Shown: positions 52,302 through 60,387, numbered from the stretch's first letter. The stretch is 64,000 nucleotides of DNA from Halobacillus andaensis (GCF_014636475.1 NZ_BMEL01000005.1:124001-188000), one strand, 5' to 3'. Notes: generated by a model from the letters alone, not told the origin. A program made the numbers and translations.

Positions 52302-52333
52302 AAATCCGCAAATGCGATAGCATCTGCGGATTT
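52302..52333 (-). terminator. Terminator of the ars operon after trxB
   Basis: Stem AAATCCGCA / TGCGGATTT extended by ATGC / GCAT, with T-run on the minus strand. Confidence 0.75.
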
Positions 52334-52336
52334 ATA

Positions 52337-53290
52337 TTAAGATAGGCTTTGACTCCAATCCACGGTCGCTTCACCCTCTAAGAAGCGCTCAGCGTCCATC
52401 GCAGCCATACATCCTGTGCCTGCTGCTGTAATGGCTTGGCGATACTTTTGATCCTGAACATCCCCGCAGGCAAAAACTCCAGGAACATTCGTATTTGTTG
52501 TGCCAGGCTCTACGAGTAAATAGCCTTTCTCGTCCATGTCCAGTTTTCCATTAAGGAATTCTGTATTCGGATTATGACCAATCGCTACAAAAATTCCATC
52601 TGCTTCGATCAGCTCTTCTTTTTCTGTATCTGAATCTTTAACCTTTAATCCGGTTATTTTCATGCCATCAGATATCATCTCAACAGGAGTCTTATTAAGT
52701 GCCCATGTAATCTTATCGTTAGCTTTCGCGCGGTCCTGCATAATTTTAGAAGCACGCAGTTCATGACGGCGGTGGACCACTTGAACTTCATCGGCAAACT
52801 TCGTAAGGAAATTCGCTTCCTCCATGGCAGAATCTCCTCCACCAATGATCAACACTTTCTTCCCTCGGAAAAAGAAACCGTCACAGGTTGCACATGTACT
52901 TACGCCTTTTCCGATATTATCTTTCTCTCCTGGAATATCTAACAGTTTTGCGGAAGCTCCAGTAGAAATAATTAGAGATTGTGTTTCAAGCTCACCAAGA
53001 CCGTCAACAGACAACTTGAAAGGGCGCTGGTCCATATTCACGTCCGTGACCCATCCTCTTTTGAATGTTGCCCCGAAACGCTCGGCTTGCTTTTTCATGT
53101 TATCCATTAATTCTGGTCCCATAATTCCATCAGGGAACCCTGGGAAGTTCTCCACCTCTGTCGTCAGCGTAAGCTGGCCGCCTGGTTCCGGCCCTTCAAT
53201 GACAAGGGGTTCCATGTTTGCTCGTGCTAAGTAGACCGCCGCGGTTAATCCAGCAGGTCCTGTCCCTAAAATAATCGCTTGATGTGGCAT
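52337..53290 (-). CDS. trxB: Thioredoxin reductase
   Basis: NADPH-dependent reductase for thioredoxin, 317 aa, FAD motif GTGPAGLTAAVYLAR, redox pair CATC (about 137-140), NADPH site GGGDSAMEEANFL and end motif FACGDVQD. It is the last gene of the ars operon, 15 nt behind arsA. Thioredoxin-coupled ArsC needs exactly this electron supply, which explains its place. It may be a second copy next to the housekeeping trxB. Confidence 0.93.
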   Translation of the reverse strand: MPHQAIILGTGPAGLTAAVYLARANMEPLVIEGPEPGGQLTLTTEVENFPGFPDGIMGPELMDNMKKQAERFGATFKRGWVTDVNMDQRPFKLSVDGLGELETQSLIISTGASAKLLDIPGEKDNIGKGVSTCATCDGFFFRGKKVLIIGGGDSAMEEANFLTKFADEVQVVHRRHELRASKIMQDRAKANDKITWALNKTPVEMISDGMKITGLKVKDSDTEKEELIEADGIFVAIGHNPNTEFLNGKLDMDEKGYLLVEPGTTNTNVPGVFACGDVQDQKYRQAITAAGTGCMAAMDAERFLEGEATVDWSQSLS

Positions 53291-53305
53291 AATCGAATTC
53301 CTCCT

Positions 53306-55054
53306 TTATTGCAGAACTTCTTTGAATAGTGTTTGGGTGCTCCAAGGAAGCACAGCTGCTCGCTCTCTGTCTTTTCTTACTCGTTTGATCCATTTACCTT
53401 CTGCTTTAGCTTTCGTTTTTAATAAAGCATCTTCTGTTTGTGTCGCTGATAAGCATTGATTCATGATCCACCAGCTCGGATGTAGTCCAGCCCTTCGTAA
53501 ATCAGTCTCTAACCGCTCGGCTTCGAATACAGGCGTAGCTTCAGGCAGGGTTACAATACATATTTTTGTATACGTATCATCTTGAAGCGTCGGGAGCAGC
53601 TTCTTCACAGACTCCGGCACTTCACCCGTCGTCCGCTCTATTTCTTTATGATACGACTGTGCCGCATCTAATAATAATAAAGTATGCCCAGTTGGTGCGG
53701 TATCAATTACGATAAAGTCTTCATAAGAATGCTCGACAACGTCAGCAAATGCGCGAAAGACAGCAATTTCCTCTGTGCATGGAGAATCTAAGTCTTCTTT
53801 AAGAAAGTTCAACTCTTCTTTATTTAAACGAGTACCCGTTTCACGAAGAACTTGATCCTTATATCGTTCAGTTTCTGTTTTTGGGTCAATGCAGCTTATG
53901 CTGATCTGCTCATTTTTATTATCGGCAAACAACCGGCTGACATGATCAGCTGGATCTGTTGTGGTAAGTCGTACTCGAAAACCTTTTTGTATTAGTCCTA
54001 AAGCAATAGACGAAGCCGTCGTCGTTTTGCCAACCCCGCCTTTGCCCATAGTAAAAATAAGACCTTTCTCCATTTTTGCAAAATCATTAATAACCTCTTG
54101 CAAATCAGGAGCATCAATAACCTCAGTCTCTTGATCATTCTCATCTAATTCTGTCTCACCTGCTATCCATTGACGCAAGGAACTGATTCCATTTAAAGAT
54201 AGTGGAGCAAAAGGCAGCTCATACGTTTTTAAAGTCTTTAAGTGATCCGAGAGCTGTTGTAAAGCACGATGCTGATTATTACGAAAGCCCTGGGATACTT
54301 CATCACCTTTGACTGCAGGGTGTGAGATCAAACCATTCATAATAAGAAACTGGTTATCGATACCTAGCTCAGCCAACTCTTTTGAGGAGCGATCCGCTTC
54401 ATATAATGACGATTCATCTGGACGACTTACAAGAAACAGTACGGTTTTCTCGTCGTCGTTTAGGCTGGCAACCGCTTGGTCGTACACCTGCTTTTTACCC
54501 TTTAACGAAGACATCGGTCCGAGACAGGAAGCTCCATTAGGGTTCTCTTCCATAAATCCTGACCATGCTTGCGGGAGCTGAAGCAAACGTAGCGTATGAC
54601 CGGTTGGAGCAGTATCAAATACGATATGATCAAACTGTTCCTGAAGCTGCTCATCACTTAAAAACGTTGTGAAGGAATCAAAAGCTGCAATCTCTGTCGT
54701 ACAGGCTCCAGACATTTGTTCCTCCATCGAAGAAATTACAGATTCAGGAAGCTTGCCTTTATAAGGTGCGATCGAATTCTCGCGGTGCTGCTTGGCTGCT
54801 TCTTCTGGGTCAAGGTTCGCTACGGCCAGACTTGGAACCTCGTCCAGGAAGCTCCATTCATTCGTTAATTCTTCTTGAAAAATATCCTGTAAATTAGAAG
54901 CAGGATCCGTACTAATAAGAAGAACTCTTTTCCCTTGATCGGCTAAGGAGATAGCTGTAGCACAAGCGGTCGAGGTTTTCCCCACACCACCTTTCCCGGT
55001 AAAAAAGAGAAAGCGAGGATAAATTAGCTTCGTTGGATCAAACCATTCATACAT
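53306..55054 (-). CDS. arsA: Arsenite efflux ATPase ArsA
   Basis: Soluble ATPase that powers ArsB. 582 aa in two homologous halves, each with a deviant Walker A: GKGGVGKTST (about 19) and GKGGVGKTTT (about 345). The three metalloid-binding Cys are kept (SGACTTE about 111, GASCLGP about 172, DSPCTEE about 420), as are the signature DTAPTGHTL motifs in both halves. ATG behind AAGGAG, 11 nt after arsD. Confidence 0.95.
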   Translation of the reverse strand: MYEWFDPTKLIYPRFLFFTGKGGVGKTSTACATAISLADQGKRVLLISTDPASNLQDIFQEELTNEWSFLDEVPSLAVANLDPEEAAKQHRENSIAPYKGKLPESVISSMEEQMSGACTTEIAAFDSFTTFLSDEQLQEQFDHIVFDTAPTGHTLRLLQLPQAWSGFMEENPNGASCLGPMSSLKGKKQVYDQAVASLNDDEKTVLFLVSRPDESSLYEADRSSKELAELGIDNQFLIMNGLISHPAVKGDEVSQGFRNNQHRALQQLSDHLKTLKTYELPFAPLSLNGISSLRQWIAGETELDENDQETEVIDAPDLQEVINDFAKMEKGLIFTMGKGGVGKTTTASSIALGLIQKGFRVRLTTTDPADHVSRLFADNKNEQISISCIDPKTETERYKDQVLRETGTRLNKEELNFLKEDLDSPCTEEIAVFRAFADVVEHSYEDFIVIDTAPTGHTLLLLDAAQSYHKEIERTTGEVPESVKKLLPTLQDDTYTKICIVTLPEATPVFEAERLETDLRRAGLHPSWWIMNQCLSATQTEDALLKTKAKAEGKWIKRVRKDRERAAVLPWSTQTLFKEVLQ

Positions 55055-55065
55055 AGGAATTCTCC

Positions 55066-55419
55066 TTACTCAAGAATTGTAAATTGAGATTTAGGTTCTG
55101 CAGAGAATTTCTTTTTTTCAATGCCTGACCATTCGGAAAATTCTTCTGCAGTTGGGTAGTCCCCTACTTTAACTGCTTCTCCATCTACTAAAACTAATGG
55201 CAAAGCCTGTTCCCCATGTTCATCAAGCTGCTGGCGAACCACTGAATTTTCTACAAATTCCTGAGGTTCAGTTGAAAGATTATAGCGTGCTACCTCAATA
55301 TTTTCTTTTTCCAGGATACCTAGATTAATGGCTACTTTTGTCAGCTCAGGGTCTACGCTTGGTCCGCAAACACCTGTAGAACAACACATTGCCGGATCAA
55401 AGATTGCGATTTTCTTCAT
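55066..55419 (-). CDS. arsD: Arsenite metallochaperone ArsD
   Basis: Delivers As(III) to ArsA. 117 aa, metal site MCCSTGVCGP (Cys12, 13, 18). The extra CC pairs found near the C-terminus of plasmid R773 ArsD are missing, which is usual for bacillus forms. It follows a terminator hairpin that separates it from arsC, with AAAGGAGAG before the ATG. Confidence 0.93.
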   Translation of the reverse strand: MKKIAIFDPAMCCSTGVCGPSVDPELTKVAINLGILEKENIEVARYNLSTEPQEFVENSVVRQQLDEHGEQALPLVLVDGEAVKVGDYPTAEEFSEWSGIEKKKFSAEPKSQFTILE

Positions 55420-55440
55420 ACTAGAATCTCTCCTTTTAAG

Positions 55441-55467
55441 AAAAGCCGAGAGGCTCTCTCGGCTTTT
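55441..55467. terminator. Internal terminator between arsC and arsD
   Basis: Perfect stem AAAAGCCGAGAG / CTCTCGGCTTTT with a 3-nt loop, giving A-run and T-run on either strand. In the operon direction it would cut most transcripts after arsC, so arsD-arsA-trxB depend on read-through or a weak internal promoter. Confidence 0.8.
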
Positions 55468-55472
55468 GTTAT

Positions 55473-55892
55473 TTATTCTTTATCTTTAGCAAATGTTTGA
55501 ATACGATCACTAATTTGATCACGCACTCGTTGGAAAACCGCCCACTTTTCTTCTTCTGTACCTTCTGCTTTAGCAGGATCGTCAAATCCCCAGTGGAAGC
55601 GTGTTACATGCGGAGGCGTCATTGGACATTTGTCGTTTGCATCCCCACACAGTGTAATAGCGTAAGCTGCGTTGTTTAAAATATCCGGATCGATAATATC
55701 GGATGTTTGATCGCTAATATCAATATCCACTTCGTTCATCGCTCGGACGGCATTAGGATTTAAGCCATGTGCTTCAATACCCGCAGAACGGACATCGAAT
55801 TCATCTCCTAAATATTTTTTCCCAAACCCTTCAGCCATCTGGCTGCGGCAAGAGTTTCCTGTACATAGAAAGTAAATGACTGGTTTAGACAT
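55473..55892 (-). CDS. arsC: Arsenate reductase, thioredoxin-coupled type
   Basis: Reduces As(V) to As(III) for export. 139 aa, low-molecular-weight phosphatase fold: P-loop [10 protein letters not shown] (Cys10, Cys15) and the relay pair in [12 protein letters not shown] (about Cys82 and Cys89), the set of the pI258/Bacillus thioredoxin-linked family. Start at the ATG behind AAGGAG; a longer frame overlaps arsB by a few codons and lacks a ribosome site. Confidence 0.95.
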   Translation of the reverse strand: MSKPVIYFLCTGNSCRSQMAEGFGKKYLGDEFDVRSAGIEAHGLNPNAVRAMNEVDIDISDQTSDIIDPDILNNAAYAITLCGDANDKCPMTPPHVTRFHWGFDDPAKAEGTEEEKWAVFQRVRDQISDRIQTFAKDKE

Positions 55893-55921
55893 GATGCATT
55901 TCTCCTTTTTGTTAAAAATAA

Positions 55922-57217
55922 TTATATAATTAGCAGCCACAAGTAAAGACCGACTAATGTAATAAACAAGGTTGGTACGGTGAGGATCACCCCTACTTTA
56001 AAGTAGTATCCCCAGGAGATCTTAACTCCTTTAGTTGAAAGAACATGCAGCCATAACAATGTGGCCAGCGAGCCAATCGGTGTAATCTTTGGTCCTAAAT
56101 CTGAACCAATTACATTGGCATATATCAATGCTTCACGCATCGTTCCCGTCGTATTTGTATCGGCAATGGCAAGAGCGTCGATCATAACCGTCGGCATGTT
56201 ATTCATAACGGATGATAAAATCGCAGCAATGAATCCCATAGAAACCGTAGCTACGAACATTCCTTGGTCGGCTGTGTACTGAATTAATGCCGCCAGCACA
56301 TCAGTTAACCCAACGTTTCGCAATCCGTAAACGACGACGTACATTCCAACAGAGAAAAATACAATGGCCCATGGTGCTCCTTTGATCACTGTTGCTGTCT
56401 CTACCACTGGACTTCTGCGCGCCATAATTAAGAAGAAAATGGCAACGATCCCAGCAATGATTGATACCGGAATTTCCAATGACTCACTCGCAAAATAACC
56501 AACGAGTAACACAGCAAGAACAACCCACGAGAGATGGAACATTTTATGATCTAATAGTGCTTCCTTCGGTTCTTTCAGATCACTTAAATTGTAATTGCTC
56601 GGAATATCTTTTCTAAAGAATAGATAAAGTACGAGTATACTTGCACCTAGTGAAAAGAAGTTTGGAACAATCATTCTTGAAGCATATTCAACAAACCCTA
56701 TTCCGAAAAAGTCTGCCGACACAATGTTAACTAAGTTACTAACTACGAGTGGCAAGGAAGTGGTATCAGCTATAAATCCACTTGCCATAATAAACGGAAG
56801 AATCATCGTTTCTTTAAAATTCAAGTTCCTTACCATTGCTAAAACAATAGGCGTTAAAATAAGCGCAGCTCCATCGTTCGCAAATAAAGCGGCAACTACA
56901 GCTCCAAGGAGTGTAACGTAAACAAACATTTTTGTTCCGTTGCCTTTCGCTATTCTCGCCATATGGAGTGCCGCCCATTCAAAGAACCCAATCTCATCAA
57001 GAATTAGTGAAATAATAATAATGGCAATAAAAGCTAGCGTAGCATTCCACACGATATCGGTAACGGCGAGAACATCTTGAAAATCAACGACACCTACGAG
57101 TAAAGCAAGTATTGCTCCTCCGCAGGCAGACCAGCCGATTCCTAAATTTTTTGGCTGCCAAATCACTAAAATCAATGTAAGTAAAAATATAACCGTGGCT
57201 AAAATTGCTGAACCCAA
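55922..57217 (-). CDS. arsB: Arsenite efflux membrane protein ArsB
   Basis: Membrane arsenite exporter of 431 aa with eleven or twelve helices, works alone or with ArsA. Motifs of the family: [15 protein letters not shown] (about 112), [18 protein letters not shown] (about 380). TTG start with GGGGG site, 13 nt behind arsR. This is true ArsB, not Acr3. Confidence 0.94.
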   Translation of the reverse strand: MGSAILATVIFLLTLILVIWQPKNLGIGWSACGGAILALLVGVVDFQDVLAVTDIVWNATLAFIAIIIISLILDEIGFFEWAALHMARIAKGNGTKMFVYVTLLGAVVAALFANDGAALILTPIVLAMVRNLNFKETMILPFIMASGFIADTTSLPLVVSNLVNIVSADFFGIGFVEYASRMIVPNFFSLGASILVLYLFFRKDIPSNYNLSDLKEPKEALLDHKMFHLSWVVLAVLLVGYFASESLEIPVSIIAGIVAIFFLIMARRSPVVETATVIKGAPWAIVFFSVGMYVVVYGLRNVGLTDVLAALIQYTADQGMFVATVSMGFIAAILSSVMNNMPTVMIDALAIADTNTTGTMREALIYANVIGSDLGPKITPIGSLATLLWLHVLSTKGVKISWGYYFKVGVILTVPTLFITLVGLYLWLLII

Positions 57218-57230
57218 AAGAATCCCCCTA

Positions 57231-57575
57231 CTAATCGCATTGGATGCGCAAACCTGCTTGCTCCAATGCCTTTAATTTTTCTATCTGATCTGGAATTTGT
57301 TCTAAGATTTGCTGAATGATCGGATAGGTTTCATGGTCTTGATTTAATGAATAGAAAATCCACTGACCTTTCCGGTTCTCTTTGACCAACCCTGCATCAC
57401 GCAGTTTACGTAAATGCTGGCTGACCGAAGGCTGACTCATTTGCAGCACCTCAACAAATTCACACACACAGCACTCCCCTTCACTAATGAGGCCAATAAT
57501 CGTCAAACGCGTCTTATCCCCTAATAGCTTAAGCGTCTGTGCGGCTGTTTCAATATCGATGATTGTTTTTTCCAT
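57231..57575 (-). CDS. arsR: Arsenic repressor ArsR, copy 1
   Basis: Winged-helix repressor of 114 aa controlling the minus-strand ars operon. The As(III) site ECCVCEF lies in the first helix of the DNA-binding unit (about 33-39), with [12 protein letters not shown] as recognition helix. GAGGTGAG ribosome site. A 20-bp perfect palindrome fills the promoter spacer upstream. Confidence 0.94.
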   Translation of the reverse strand: MEKTIIDIETAAQTLKLLGDKTRLTIIGLISEGECCVCEFVEVLQMSQPSVSQHLRKLRDAGLVKENRKGQWIFYSLNQDHETYPIIQQILEQIPDQIEKLKALEQAGLRIQCD

Positions 57576-57593
57576 ACCCTCACCTCGTTTATC

Positions 57594-57622
57594 ATAATAT
57601 AAGCATATGCTTATATATGCAA
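57594..57622 (-). promoter_or_regulatory. ars operon promoter with ArsR operator in the spacer
   Basis: On the minus strand TTGCAT, 17 nt, TATTAT. The spacer is almost wholly the perfect palindrome ATATAAGCATATGCTTATAT (57597-57616). Bound repressor would cover both boxes. Confidence 0.75.
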
Positions 57623-57716
57623 GTCTAATGTTTGGTTTTTCTCGTTAATTTAATACAAACACATAATAATATACTTATACATTCATGTACACCATAAGAA
57701 TGTAAAGTTTATGTAA

Positions 57717-57732
57717 ATCAAGTTTTTTTGAT
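57717..57732. promoter_or_regulatory. ATCAA-N6-TTGAT operator 1
   Basis: ATCAAGTTTTTTTGAT, lying just upstream of the -35 box of the second arsR promoter. First of four sites with the same half-sites in this unit. Confidence 0.55.
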
Positions 57733-57739
57733 TTATTAG

Positions 57740-57768
57740 TTGCAATAATCGAGACCACAGCATACACT
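57740..57768 (+). promoter_or_regulatory. Promoter of the second arsR unit
   Basis: TTGCAA, 17 nt, TACACT. Operators lie immediately before the -35 and just after the -10. Confidence 0.55.
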
Positions 57769-57775
57769 ATGATTA

Positions 57776-57791
57776 ATCAATAAAATTTGAT
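57776..57791. promoter_or_regulatory. ATCAA-N6-TTGAT operator 2, joined to the ribosome site
   Basis: ATCAATAAAATTTGAT, followed at once by GAAAGGAG. In DNA it sits at the likely transcription start; in RNA it would form a small hairpin next to the Shine-Dalgarno. Confidence 0.6.
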
Positions 57792-57807
57792 GAAAGGAGC
57801 AATTATT

Positions 57808-58128
57808 GTGAACAAAGACTTTCAGATGACGGACGTATCATTACAGCACACCTTTAGTAAATACGAGAGAAAGTTTAAAGCGCTGGCCGATGAAAGAAGA
57901 CTACACATTCTAAATGAAATAACACGGCAGAAAGAAGTATGCGTTTGTGATTTGTCGGATCAGCTGGATCTGCCTCAATCAAAGCTTTCTTATCACCTTA
58001 AGATTTTAATGGATGCTGAATTGATTGAAAAAGAAACACGAGGTACCTGGAGTTATTATACTCTGAACCACGCTGAACTTAACCATTTGTTATCAGAAGA
58101 GCTTTGTTGTTTATTTCGTCGCGATTAA
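57808..58128 (+). CDS. ArsR-family repressor, copy 2
   Basis: 106-aa winged-helix regulator, GTG start 8 nt behind AAAGGAG. As(III)-type site EVCVCDL (about 40-46) and recognition helix PQSKLSYHLKIL; an extra Cys pair near the end (LCCLF). Only distantly like copy 1. Divergent from the main ars operon and first in a four-gene unit with two Cys-pair mini-proteins and a permease. Most likely binds the ATCAA-N6-TTGAT repeats of its own unit. Confidence 0.9.
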   Translation: MNKDFQMTDVSLQHTFSKYERKFKALADERRLHILNEITRQKEVCVCDLSDQLDLPQSKLSYHLKILMDAELIEKETRGTWSYYTLNHAELNHLLSEELCCLFRRD

Positions 58129-58144
58129 TTTTTTTAATTCATTA

Positions 58145-58160
58145 ATCAAAAAAAATTGAT
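58145..58160. promoter_or_regulatory. ATCAA-N6-TTGAT operator 3, joined to the ribosome site
   Basis: ATCAAAAAAAATTGAT followed by GAAAGGAGG, in the 48-nt gap before the 52-aa gene. Same module as operator 2. Confidence 0.6.
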
Positions 58161-58176
58161 GAAAGGAGGAATGACT

Positions 58177-58335
58177 ATGAATCAAGAACTTCTAAAAGTC
58201 CACAGAGAAGAAATAGCCCACTCGATCCGTCAATTCCGTCATGAGCAACCCCTTCGATTCCCGCATTTTTCTCTAAACCAACTCAGTAAGCTTTTTACTA
58301 AAAAACAGCCAGATTGCTGTGTCTGTTGTTCATAA
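58177..58335 (+). CDS. 52-aa cysteine-pair mini-protein (CCVCC end)
   Basis: Small ORF behind GAAAGGAGG, 52 aa: a charged helix rich in His, Gln and Arg, ending DCCVCCS. The four cysteines near the C-terminus suit binding of As(III) or another soft metal. No family is recognised. It lies between the second arsR and the permease with its own operator-like module, so I infer a carrier, sponge or sensor for arsenicals. Confidence 0.7.
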   Translation: MNQELLKVHREEIAHSIRQFRHEQPLRFPHFSLNQLSKLFTKKQPDCCVCCS

Positions 58336-58345
58336 CATCTAATTA

Positions 58346-58362
58346 ATCAAAATTTTTTTGAT
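58346..58362. promoter_or_regulatory. ATCAA-N7-TTGAT operator 4, joined to the ribosome site
   Basis: ATCAAAATTTTTTTGAT, spacer one base longer than the others, followed by GAATGGAGG in the 43-nt gap before the permease gene. Confidence 0.55.
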
Positions 58363-58378
58363 GAATGGAGGTGAATTT

Positions 58379-59245
58379 ATGATAGATATTATCCAAACCT
58401 TTCTAAAGATCGCCTTTGAACTTACCCTTTTGTTTGTTGGCATTTCATTTGTTCTCAACCTTTTACAAGGATTCATCCCTTATCAAAAAATAGAAGACCT
58501 TATGAATAACAGCCACCCAATCCTGCAAGCTGCTGTTGCTGTAGGTTTCGCTTTTGTCACCCCTTTTTGTTCGTGTTCGACGATTCCTATTGTCGTTAAC
58601 TTGCTTCGCAATAAAGTGAAATTCTCGATCGTCATGATTTTCTTATTCGCTTCACCTGTTCTCGATTTAACCATCCTTACCCTCATGACGTATTTATTAG
58701 GGTGGAAAGTCAGTCTGTTTTATAGCCTGATTACGATTACACTTTCCATTATGATTGGTTTTTCATTAAGTGCTTTAGGATTCGAAAGACAATTAAGAAA
58801 CGTCGTAGTAGAAAACATGCCTTCCCGCCAAGATAAAAACCTTAATTTTCGATTAGCTGGGAAGGAAACATGGGAGTTAATGAAAACCGTTTATCCCTTT
58901 CTTATTTTAGGAGCAGCCATTGGCGCTCTCATTTACGGAGCCGTACCGACCACCTGGATCACAAGTTATATGGGAGAAGAGCATTGGTGGCTCGTTCCCA
59001 TAGCCGCTATTATTGGACTACCTCTTTATATCCGGCTATCTACAATGATACCAATTTCTCAAATTATGGTCGCTAAAGGGATGGCTCTAGGCCCCGTTAT
59101 GGCGCTTATGATTAGCTCAGCAGGAGCCAGCCTCCCTGAAGTAACCATGCTTCATAGCATTTTTAAAAAGAAACTTGTCATCGCCTTTGTGGGGTCCGTA
59201 GTATTTATGTCTTCTGTTTCCGGTTTCTTATTTTACCTTATTTAA
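58379..59245 (+). CDS. DUF318/ArsP-type permease
   Basis: Membrane permease of 288 aa with about eight helices, DUF318 (YraQ) family. The hallmark TPFCSCSTIP (about 60-69) with its two Cys and a second half GLPLYIRLSTMIPISQIM, SSAGASLPEVTML are present. Members include ArsP, which exports trivalent organoarsenicals. Start at the ATG behind TGGAGGTG; the TTG upstream belongs to the operator. Position after a CVC-type ArsR supports an arsenical or related thiol-reactive substrate. Confidence 0.85.
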   Translation: MIDIIQTFLKIAFELTLLFVGISFVLNLLQGFIPYQKIEDLMNNSHPILQAAVAVGFAFVTPFCSCSTIPIVVNLLRNKVKFSIVMIFLFASPVLDLTILTLMTYLLGWKVSLFYSLITITLSIMIGFSLSALGFERQLRNVVVENMPSRQDKNLNFRLAGKETWELMKTVYPFLILGAAIGALIYGAVPTTWITSYMGEEHWWLVPIAAIIGLPLYIRLSTMIPISQIMVAKGMALGPVMALMISSAGASLPEVTMLHSIFKKKLVIAFVGSVVFMSSVSGFLFYLI

Positions 59246-59259
59246 AGGAGGAGTTTTCA

Positions 59260-59361
59260 ATGAGCCTTATGAAAAAGATCTTTGGCAAAAGGAAGAGTAA
59301 GTCCTGCTGTAAAGTAGAAATTAAAGAAGTGAAAGAGGAACAATGCTGTACTAAAAAATAG
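59260..59361 (+). CDS. 33-aa double-CC mini-protein
   Basis: Short ORF behind AAAGGAGGAG, 14 nt after the permease: a basic start (MSLMKKIFGKRKSKS), then CC, an acidic-basic helix (KVEIKEVKEEQ) and a second CC. The near-perfect ribosome site and tight spacing make translation likely. Two vicinal Cys pairs about ten residues apart could hold a soft metal, and the Lys-rich start may lie on the membrane. No known family recognised. Confidence 0.7.
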   Translation: MSLMKKIFGKRKSKSCCKVEIKEVKEEQCCTKK

Positions 59362-59425
59362 CTGAATTCTCTTTGAATGAGCCAGATTTCAGTTAAACAA
59401 ACGTTTGATTAAATATTAGACCATG

Positions 59426-59749
59426 AGGCTGGGACATAAGTAAAGCAGTGATGCCAGAAAACGAACACTTGTATAAACGCAGATGATTAGCGTAGTCAAA
59501 ATACCGTAACAGTGGTGCAACTCTATTGCAGGGAGGGAGCATAAGGGTACCAGGTACAGAAAAGCTGTAAAAGGGCGAAGGGCCAAGTGTGAAATTCGGT
59601 ACCGGTACCCGGTGCTGAGGCCGTGTCCACGGAAAGCGAAGTGTTTTGACGAAGCGGTGTTGTAAATTCTTTTTAACATAAATCATCCGAACAGAGTTCT
59701 ACAGAATCGTTCGGATGATTTTATGCTTTATTCAGTTTTGTCGCAGCCT
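59426..59749. repeat. Family B element, copy 5, with replaced core
   Basis: 324 bp with 11-bp terminal inverted repeats AGGCTGGGACA / TGTCGCAGCCT (one mismatch). Outer parts match the 3.7 kb copy (ATAAACGCAGATGATTAG, terminator hairpin ATCATCCGAAC / GTTCGGATGAT). The middle lacks ACTCCTGCGG and instead has GGGTACCAGGTAC...GGTACCGGTACCCGG. Its hairpin can end both convergent neighbours. Confidence 0.7.
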
Positions 59750-59754
59750 GATTT

Positions 59755-60387
59755 CTACGCAAAGAACAGAAACTGTACTTCTACAGCCGCTTCAATCTCT
59801 AACTGTCCTGGCTCAATCGGCGTTGATGCTGCAAATGTACTTGCTTTAGCCAAAGGAATGGCACCATCTTTTCCACCTTCCATCACTTTTATCGGAGCTG
59901 GATCGAGCCGGGCCCTCATCGTTCCAGCCAGTGTATTAGCTTTGAGATAAGCATCTCTCAAGGCTACTGATAACGCCTGCTGATATAGTGCTTCTGGATT
60001 CTTTACAGAGAATTGGATCGTAGAAACCCGATTCGCTCCATTTTGCACTGCGGTATCAATAATTTCCCCTGTTTGAGCAATATTTTCATTCGTGACTGTA
60101 ATCATGTTTGTTACTTCATATCCTCTAAACACTTGGGTCCCGCTATCATAGTCATATTGAGGAAGAATCGTATATTCACTCGTTTGAATGGAAGCCCGGG
60201 GAACCCCTAGGTTTACAATCGAGGCGATGACTCGTTCCATCATTCGTGCATTTTCTTGCTGCGCCTGCGTAAGATTCATCGATTCTGTAACCACACCGAT
60301 CTGAATAGAAGCTACATTTGGCTGAGCCGATGCAATTCCCTCTCCCGTTACTGTCATTACGCGCTTTTGCATGCTTTGATGATTCAT
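59755..60387 (-). CDS. SIMPL (DUF541) domain protein
   Basis: 210-aa protein with the SIMPL domain (VTGEGIASAQPNVASIQIGV start, VTNMITVTNENIA, YLKANTLAGTM). Relatives are often exported; this one has no signal peptide and may be cytosolic. Function unknown, linked in other bacteria to oxidative-stress tolerance. Good AAGGTGG ribosome site. Single gene between repeat elements. Confidence 0.85.
   Translation of the reverse strand: MNHQSMQKRVMTVTGEGIASAQPNVASIQIGVVTESMNLTQAQQENARMMERVIASIVNLGVPRASIQTSEYTILPQYDYDSGTQVFRGYEVTNMITVTNENIAQTGEIIDTAVQNGANRVSTIQFSVKNPEALYQQALSVALRDAYLKANTLAGTMRARLDPAPIKVMEGGKDGAIPLAKASTFAASTPIEPGQLEIEAAVEVQFLFFA

Noticed and set aside
59393-59686. Minus-strand frames of 87-97 codons before the SIMPL gene
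   Set aside because: They run across the family B element and its terminal repeats without ribosome sites.
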